Shown here: piece after piece, positions 1 through 6,503 of the stretch
Position numbering within the stretch: the stretch's first letter is position 1
How the letters are laid out: each line of letters starts with the position of its first letter
From: Oscillospiraceae bacterium
GTDB taxonomy: Bacteria > Bacillota > Clostridia > Oscillospirales > QAMX01
DNA length: 6,503 nucleotides
Assembly: GCA_902772625.1 (NCBI GenBank)
Contig: CACYBP010000172.1
Coordinates: 1-6,503 of the forward strand
Direction of reading: 5' to 3'
The notes under the pieces: model-generated
What the model was told of the DNA's origin: nothing
What the model saw: only the letters and a program-made list of their open reading frames with translations
Database searches by the model: none
Translations under genes and position numbers: made by a program

Positions 1-37
1 CCGCAGGGCCGGAGGTCTTCTTTTCAGGCGAACCGGC
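1..37. other. Short non-coding stretch downstream of dnaJ
   Basis: This is the sequence after the dnaJ stop codon up to the window edge. Read on the minus strand, it has a weak 5-bp inverted repeat (GCCGG at 33-37 and CCGGC at 8-12) with a loop of about 20 bases. No start codon with a ribosome binding site and no convincing terminator is visible. Whether the operon continues past dnaJ cannot be judged from here. Confidence 0.4.
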
Positions 38-1189
<1,152 letters not shown>

Positions 1190-1272
1190 TCACAGATGCC
1201 TCCCTCCGGAAAACGCCGGGGAAGCGCCCTTTCCTTTCCCCTGATAAGCTTGCCCGTTCCCTTTTTTATAAG

Positions 1273-1281
1273 TTTATATCA
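1273..1281 (-). promoter_or_regulatory. Possible extended -10 promoter element for dnaJ
   Basis: On the minus strand these bases read TGATATAAA, matching an extended -10 (TGnTATAAT) in all but the last base. Transcription would begin near 1266 and leave a leader of about 80 bases before dnaJ. The hexamer 17 bp upstream does not resemble TTGACA, which is tolerable for an extended -10 promoter but leaves the call weak. A small dyad, ATATC-N9-GATAT (1276-1294), overlaps it. AT-rich bases in a GC-rich genome can produce such a match by chance. Confidence 0.25.
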
Positions 1282-1300
1282 GGCGGGCCGATATCTTTTT

Positions 1301-1331
1301 CCCCGCGGGCGCCGTTTTTGCGCCCGCGGGG
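1301..1331 (-). other. GC-only stem-loop between dnaK and dnaJ
   Basis: CCCCGCGGGCGC (1301-1312) and GCGCCCGCGGGG (1320-1331) form a perfect 12-bp inverted repeat with a 7-base loop. The hairpin starts 24 bases after the dnaK stop codon. On the transcribed minus strand the stem is followed by five A residues, not U, so it is not a standard intrinsic terminator for dnaK. On the plus strand a T6 run comes only ten bases after the stem, so it is not convincing there either. The likely inferred role is as an intercistronic mRNA structure that protects the dnaK 3' end, blocks exonucleases or lowers dnaJ expression relative to dnaK. Confidence 0.7.
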
Positions 1332-1355
1332 ACGTCGTCCTTTTTTGACCTTCTC

Positions 1356-3822
<2,467 letters not shown>

Positions 3823-3850
3823 GCCTATCCTTCCTTCCCGCCGTCCGGCG

Positions 3851-4921
3851 TCAATCGTTCGTCATGATATCCTCGATCACCCGTCCGAGGATCCGCGCCA
3901 CGAACTGCAGCCTTGCCGAGGCGCGGGCGTAGTCCATGCGCGTGGGGCCCAGAAGCCCCAGATAGATCTTCGAGTCCCCCGAGAGCGGGATGTCGGTGAC
4001 CACGAAGGAGGCGTTGTCCAGCGGCGCGACGCCGTTTTCCTTGCCGATCCGGATGTCCACCAGACCTTCCTCGCCCACCCGGCGGCGGTTCTGGCTTTCC
4101 TCCCCGCCCTTCAGGATCCAGCTGCCGTCGCTTTCCGAGCCGAGAAAATCGAAAAGCTTCCGCGCGCTCTGGATGTCGTTGTATTCGGGGTAGTAAAGAA
4201 GCTTGTTGGCGCCGTCGATGTGCACCTCCGAGGTGGAGTACTCCGAAATGATGGTCTTCAGATAATCGAGGATCGAGATGAGCAGCTCCCGCGCCTCTCC
4301 CGCCGCGTTTTCCAGCTCCGCCATGTGCCGGAAGGAGATATCCCCCGGGGAAAGCCCCACCAGAAGACGGTTCAGGGCGTCCGAAAGAGCGGTGAGGTCC
4401 TCGTCGGGGATGGGACGGGAGGTACGGATCATCTTGTCGTTGACAAGGCCCGATTCGGATATGATCACGAAGACGTAAAGAGTCGGATCGCAGGCGAAAA
4501 GCCGGATGCTCTTGATCACGTCCCCGGTGATGCGCGGCGTCAGGGTGACCGACGCGTAGTTGGTCATTTCCGATACCGCCCGGCCGGCCTCCGCGATCAG
4601 CTTGTCGATCTCCCGGAGCCGGGAGTCGAAGGCGGCGGAGATCCGGCGCACCTCGCTGTCGGTCAGGGTCTGCATCTTCATCAGCTCATCCACGTAGAAC
4701 CGGTATCCGAGGTTGGTGGGGATCCGGCCCGAGGAGGTGTGCGGATGGGTCAGATACCCCATCTCCTCCAGATCGGCCATCTCGTTGCGAAGCGTCGCCG
4801 AGGAGACACCCAGGTTGTGCTTTTCCACCAGACTCTTGGAACCCACCGGCTCCGCCGAGGCGATATACTCGTCGATGATGGCCTGCAATATTCGTTTTTT
4901 CCGTTCCGAAAGCTCGCTCAT
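3851..4921 (-). CDS. hrcA: Heat-inducible transcription repressor HrcA
   Basis: HrcA is the repressor of class I heat-shock genes. It binds CIRCE operators as a dimer and, in studied species, depends on GroEL for activity, so chaperone overload relieves repression. The protein has 356 residues, slightly above the common length of about 340-350. An N-terminal winged-helix DNA-binding region (about 5-75) includes VSSATLRNEMADLEEMGYL at 39-57 and the signature PHTSSGRIPTNLGYRFYVDE at 60-79. A GAF-like domain with an inserted dimerisation segment follows. The C-terminus carries LGLLGPTRMDYARA, typical of the family. The ATG follows AAAAAGGA with about nine bases of spacing. It is the first gene behind a CIRCE operator, so autoregulation is expected. 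The final codons are confirmed by TGA at 3851-3853. Confidence 0.98.
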   Translation of the reverse strand: MSELSERKKRILQAIIDEYIASAEPVGSKSLVEKHNLGVSSATLRNEMADLEEMGYLTHPHTSSGRIPTNLGYRFYVDELMKMQTLTDSEVRRISAAFDSRLREIDKLIAEAGRAVSEMTNYASVTLTPRITGDVIKSIRLFACDPTLYVFVIISESGLVNDKMIRTSRPIPDEDLTALSDALNRLLVGLSPGDISFRHMAELENAAGEARELLISILDYLKTIISEYSTSEVHIDGANKLLYYPEYNDIQSARKLFDFLGSESDGSWILKGGEESQNRRRVGEEGLVDIRIGKENGVAPLDNASFVVTDIPLSGDSKIYLGLLGPTRMDYARASARLQFVARILGRVIEDIMTND

Positions 4922-4942
4922 GTTCCATCATCCTTTTTGAAT

Positions 4943-4969
4943 TTAGCACTCAATTAGTCCGAGTGCTAA
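4943..4969 (-). promoter_or_regulatory. CIRCE operator (HrcA binding site)
   Basis: TTAGCACTC (4943-4951), nine spacer bases and GAGTGCTAA (4961-4969) form a perfect match to the CIRCE consensus TTAGCACTC-N9-GAGTGCTAA. It begins about five bases downstream of the predicted transcription start and ends 21 bases before the hrcA ATG. HrcA bound here would block initiation of the whole hrcA-grpE-dnaK-dnaJ transcript. In RNA the same dyad lies in the 5' leader and could also fold as a hairpin. Confidence 0.98.
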
Positions 4970-4980
4970 TTTCTGGCTAT

Positions 4981-5009
4981 AATGTACCACTTCCGTCAGC
5001 ACTTGTCAA
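4981..5009 (-). promoter_or_regulatory. Sigma-A-type promoter of the hrcA operon
   Basis: On the minus strand a perfect -35 TTGACA (5004-5009) is followed by 17 bp and a -10 TACATT (4981-4986, four of six consensus bases). Start of transcription is predicted around 4973-4975, giving a leader of about 53 bases with the CIRCE dyad near its 5' end. An A/T tract (A8 on the plus strand, 5020-5027) lies upstream of the -35 and could act as an UP element. CATTAT with 19-bp spacing is a less likely alternative -10. Confidence 0.82.
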
Positions 5010-5035
5010 GAGGGTATTGAAAAAAAATTGCCAAA

Positions 5036-5048
5036 TTCCCCGGGGGAA
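5036..5048. repeat. Short palindrome upstream of the hrcA promoter
   Basis: TTCCCC (5036-5041), a single central G and GGGGAA (5043-5048) form a 13-base palindrome. It begins about 27 bp upstream of the -35 and is separated from it by the A/T tract. It could be an upstream protein-binding site, but no regulator is recognised and a chance palindrome is quite possible. Confidence 0.35.
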
Positions 5049-5092
5049 GCCGGGCGGTTTTGTCACTCTTCCCCATGCTCTGCGCTCTGCGC

Positions 5093-5127
5093 CTTCTCCC
5101 CGCCGCCTTCGCCGCGGCCGGGAGAAG
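5093..5127 (-). other. Second stem-loop downstream of recR
   Basis: CTTCTCCC (5093-5100) pairs with GGGAGAAG (5120-5127). After one C-C mismatch the stem continues as GCCGC (5102-5106) with GCGGC (5114-5118) around a 7-base loop, for 13 pairs in all. No T run follows on either strand, so it is not an intrinsic terminator by itself. It lies nine bases beyond the recR terminator hairpin and may act as a backup or 3'-end stabiliser. A 7-bp tandem repeat, GCTCTGC twice, lies beside it at 5077-5090. Confidence 0.5.
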
Positions 5128-5132
5128 ACGTG

Positions 5133-5165
5133 AAAAGCGCCGCCGCGGTTTTCCCGCGGCGGCGC
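5133..5165 (-). terminator. Intrinsic terminator after recR
   Basis: GCGCCGCCGCGG (5137-5148) and CCGCGGCGGCGC (5154-5165) form a perfect 12-bp stem with a 5-base loop. On the minus strand it is followed directly by TTTT (5133-5136) and a pyrimidine-rich stretch. It starts 27 bases after the recR stop and would separate the dnaX-ybaB-recR transcript from the heat-shock operon. The U run is short, so termination may be incomplete. Confidence 0.75.
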
Positions 5166-5192
5166 GTAAGATCGGGGCGCGATATAGAGCGG

Positions 5193-5792
5193 TCAGAATT
5201 CCTTCCGGTCCTCCAGAGCCTTGTTGAGGGTAAGCTCGTCGGTGAATTCCAGATGGCTTCCCATGGACATGCCGTAGGCCAGGCGCGACACGCGCACGCC
5301 GGTGGGGCGCGCCGCGTGGGCGATATACATGGCGGTGGTCTCCCCCGCGGCGTCGGGGTCGGTGGCCAGGATGATCTCCCGGACGTTCCCCTCCTCCAGA
5401 CGGTCGAGAAGCTCGCGCACGGCGATATCCTCCGGGCCGACGCGGTTGATGGGGTTGATCACCCCGTGCAGGACGTGATAGACCCCTTTATAATCCCGGG
5501 TCCGTTCGATGGCCGCCGCGTCCTTGGGATCCGATACCACGCAGATCACGCCGTGATCCCGTTCGGGATCGGCGCAGATCCGGCAGAGCTCCCGGTCGGT
5601 CAGATCGCCGCACACCGGGCAGCGGTGGATCACCCTTTTCGCCTCGATAACGGCGTCGGCAAAGGCCTCCGCCGTCTCCTCTTTGGCGCCGAGGATATAG
5701 AACGCCATGCGCACGGCGCTCTTTCTTCCCACGCCGGGAAGCTTATGAAACTGTTCGATCAGCCGTTCCACGGCGGGGGCATAGCTATCCAA
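5193..5792 (-). CDS. recR: Recombination mediator protein RecR
   Basis: RecR acts with RecO (and RecF) to load RecA onto SSB-coated single-stranded DNA during gap repair. The protein has 199 residues, normal for the family. An N-terminal helix-hairpin-helix region includes LPGVGRKSAVRMAFYIL (18-34). A four-cysteine zinc motif uses Cys58, Cys61, Cys70 and Cys73. A Toprim domain spans about 81-175, and the C-terminal tail follows. The start is TTG (5790-5792): an in-frame TGA lies three codons upstream, the next in-frame Met is residue 29, and the family N-terminus begins here. Toprim motifs are unusual: VVSDP at 85-89 where many homologues have Glu or Gln at the third position, ATDPDAAGET at 143-152 where the family usually has ATNP..EGEA, and YGMSMGSHLEF at 173-183 instead of HGLPVGGDLEY. 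The reading frame is intact and the gene looks functional. It follows ybaB by 53 bp. Confidence 0.96.
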   Translation of the reverse strand: MDSYAPAVERLIEQFHKLPGVGRKSAVRMAFYILGAKEETAEAFADAVIEAKRVIHRCPVCGDLTDRELCRICADPERDHGVICVVSDPKDAAAIERTRDYKGVYHVLHGVINPINRVGPEDIAVRELLDRLEEGNVREIILATDPDAAGETTAMYIAHAARPTGVRVSRLAYGMSMGSHLEFTDELTLNKALEDRKEF

Positions 5793-5802
5793 ATACCGTC
5801 AG

Positions 5803-5808
5803 TCCTTT
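5803..5808 (-). promoter_or_regulatory. Ribosome binding site that supports the recR TTG start
   Basis: AAAGGA on the minus strand lies 10 bases upstream of the TTG codon at 5790-5792. Together with the in-frame TGA between the two, it fixes TTG as the only plausible start that keeps the helix-hairpin-helix region. Confidence 0.7.
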
Positions 5809-5845
5809 CCGGGCGAGGCTCCTTCGCCTCTTTTCCCTTTTGCCG

Positions 5846-6190
5846 TCAGAGACCCAGAGAGAGGCCGCCGGTGATCTTCCGGATGCCCTCCTCGTTCGCC
5901 TCGTCCACGGCGTGCATGGCTTCGTTCACCGCCGCCACGATCATATCCGAAAGAAGCTCGATATCGTCGGGGTCCACGGCCTCGGGCTTGATGTCCACAG
6001 AAAGGAGCCGGTGCTCGCCGGACACCTTCGCCGTGACCACGCCGCCGCCGCTGGACGCCTCGAATTCTCTGGTCTTGAATTCTTCCTGGAAATTCTGCAT
6101 ATCGGCCTGCATCTTCTGAGCCTGACGGATCATGTTCATGTTCATGCCGCCGCCCATGCCGCCCATGGGGAATCCGCCTCTTTTTGCCAT
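5846..6190 (-). CDS. ybaB: Nucleoid-associated protein YbaB/EbfC family
   Basis: This is a small DNA-binding protein of the YbaB/EbfC family, whose members form dimers that bind DNA as tweezer-like structures. Its precise cellular role is poorly defined. The protein has 114 residues. A Gly/Met-rich N-terminus (1 to about 20) leads into a helix with MIRQAQKMQADMQNFQEEF (20-38). Then come short beta strands including GGGVVTAKVSGEHRLLSVDI (48-67), the family's central sheet, and C-terminal helices containing LLSDMIVAAVNEAMHAVDE. This matches the family in length and order. The ATG follows AAAGGAGAA with usual spacing. It lies 79 bp after dnaX and 53 bp before recR, the conserved dnaX-ybaB-recR arrangement seen in many bacteria, which supports a link to replication or repair and probable co-transcription. 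Confidence 0.95.
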   Translation of the reverse strand: MAKRGGFPMGGMGGGMNMNMIRQAQKMQADMQNFQEEFKTREFEASSGGGVVTAKVSGEHRLLSVDIKPEAVDPDDIELLSDMIVAAVNEAMHAVDEANEEGIRKITGGLSLGL

Positions 6191-6269
6191 TTCTGTTCTT
6201 CTCCTTTACGATGGTTTTCCTTTATGATGATCTTATTTCTATTTTCGCCGCGCCGGGCGGGAAACCGGT

Positions 6270-6503
6270 TCAGCGCACCTCGGCGATATCGGGGTTTTCG
6301 TCCCCGAAGCGCAGAAGGTCGGCGAAGGGATCGGGCTTTTCCTCCTCTTCCCCCTCCACCCGGACCGTGACGTTCACGTCTTCTCCGGCGAGGGCCGAGG
6401 CCTTCTCCCGGATCTTCTGAAGCACCGTCCGGTCGTCGAGGAAATCGGCCTGCGGCCGGCTTTTGCAGGAGAGCACCAGGTGCCCCTTCGCGCCGAGAAG
6501 ATC
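6270..6503 (-). CDS. dnaX: DNA polymerase III subunit tau/gamma, C-terminal fragment
   Basis: This is the last 77 codons of a gene that enters from beyond the window edge; the frame is open from 6503 to the TGA at 6270-6272. DnaX is the clamp-loader ATPase of the replicative polymerase, and its C-terminal tau part contacts the polymerase and helicase. The ATPase domain is outside the window. The visible part fits a DnaX tail: an alpha/beta segment (HLVLSCKSRPQADFLDD, then TVLQKIREKASAL), a strand with VNVTVRVEG, an acidic EEEEKPDPFADLLRF stretch and a short end. Such tails are poorly conserved, so the call rests mainly on position directly upstream of ybaB and recR. The acidic stretch and the ending resemble other Bacillota DnaX tails from memory. 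Confidence 0.78.
   Translation of the reverse strand, partial: DLLGAKGHLVLSCKSRPQADFLDDRTVLQKIREKASALAGEDVNVTVRVEGEEEEKPDPFADLLRFGDENPDIAEVR

Noticed and set aside
1301..1345. Plus-strand terminator made of the GC hairpin and the T6 run at 1341-1346
   Set aside because: The T run begins ten bases after the stem, too far for an intrinsic terminator, and no plus-strand gene precedes it.
4978..4983. Perfect TATAAT on the plus strand, suggesting a divergent promoter
   Set aside because: There is no -35-like hexamer at 16-18 bp, the TG of an extended -10 is one base out of place, and no plausible plus-strand gene lies downstream. It overlaps the minus-strand -10 region.
5028..6119. 363-codon plus-strand open frame opposite recR and ybaB
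   Set aside because: It spans two real genes and the terminator hairpins, with no family resemblance.

Overview
This window is an ordinary but well-preserved housekeeping region of a bacterial chromosome. All seven genes lie on the minus strand. In order of transcription (high to low coordinates) they are the 3' end of dnaX, ybaB/ebfC, recR, hrcA, grpE, dnaK and dnaJ. The DNA is GC-rich. The hrcA-grpE-dnaK-dnaJ order, a perfect CIRCE operator, and a DnaK nucleotide-binding domain of the compact Gram-positive type all point to a GC-rich member of the Bacillota, most likely Clostridia. That placement is inferred from gene order and protein features, not from a database search.

Region by region: 6270-6503 is the C-terminal end of the DNA polymerase III tau/gamma subunit. 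5846-6190 encodes the small nucleoid protein YbaB/EbfC. 5193-5792 encodes the recombination mediator RecR, which starts at TTG. This dnaX-ybaB-recR cassette ends at a GC-rich hairpin with a short T run (5133-5165), followed by a second hairpin (5093-5127). The rest of the 271-bp gap (4922-5192) holds an A/T tract, a sigma-A-type promoter (TTGACA, 17 bp, TACATT) and a CIRCE operator just downstream of the predicted start of transcription.

The heat-shock operon follows. hrcA (3851-4921) encodes the repressor that binds CIRCE. grpE (3232-3822) encodes the nucleotide-exchange factor, dnaK (1356-3191) the Hsp70 chaperone and dnaJ (38-1186) the Hsp40 co-chaperone. Together these form the DnaK folding machine plus its own repressor, so the operon is expected to be self-regulated. 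The 169-bp gap between dnaK and dnaJ (1187-1355) is the most structured non-coding stretch. It has a perfect 12-bp GC-only stem-loop without a following U tract, and a possible extended -10 element that could give dnaJ separate expression. Positions 1-37 lie downstream of dnaJ and show no gene.

I found no mobile element, CRISPR array, tRNA, rRNA or unknown gene. The points most worth a second look are the unusual Toprim motifs of RecR, the dnaK-dnaJ intercistronic hairpin and the candidate dnaJ promoter. None amounts to a new system.
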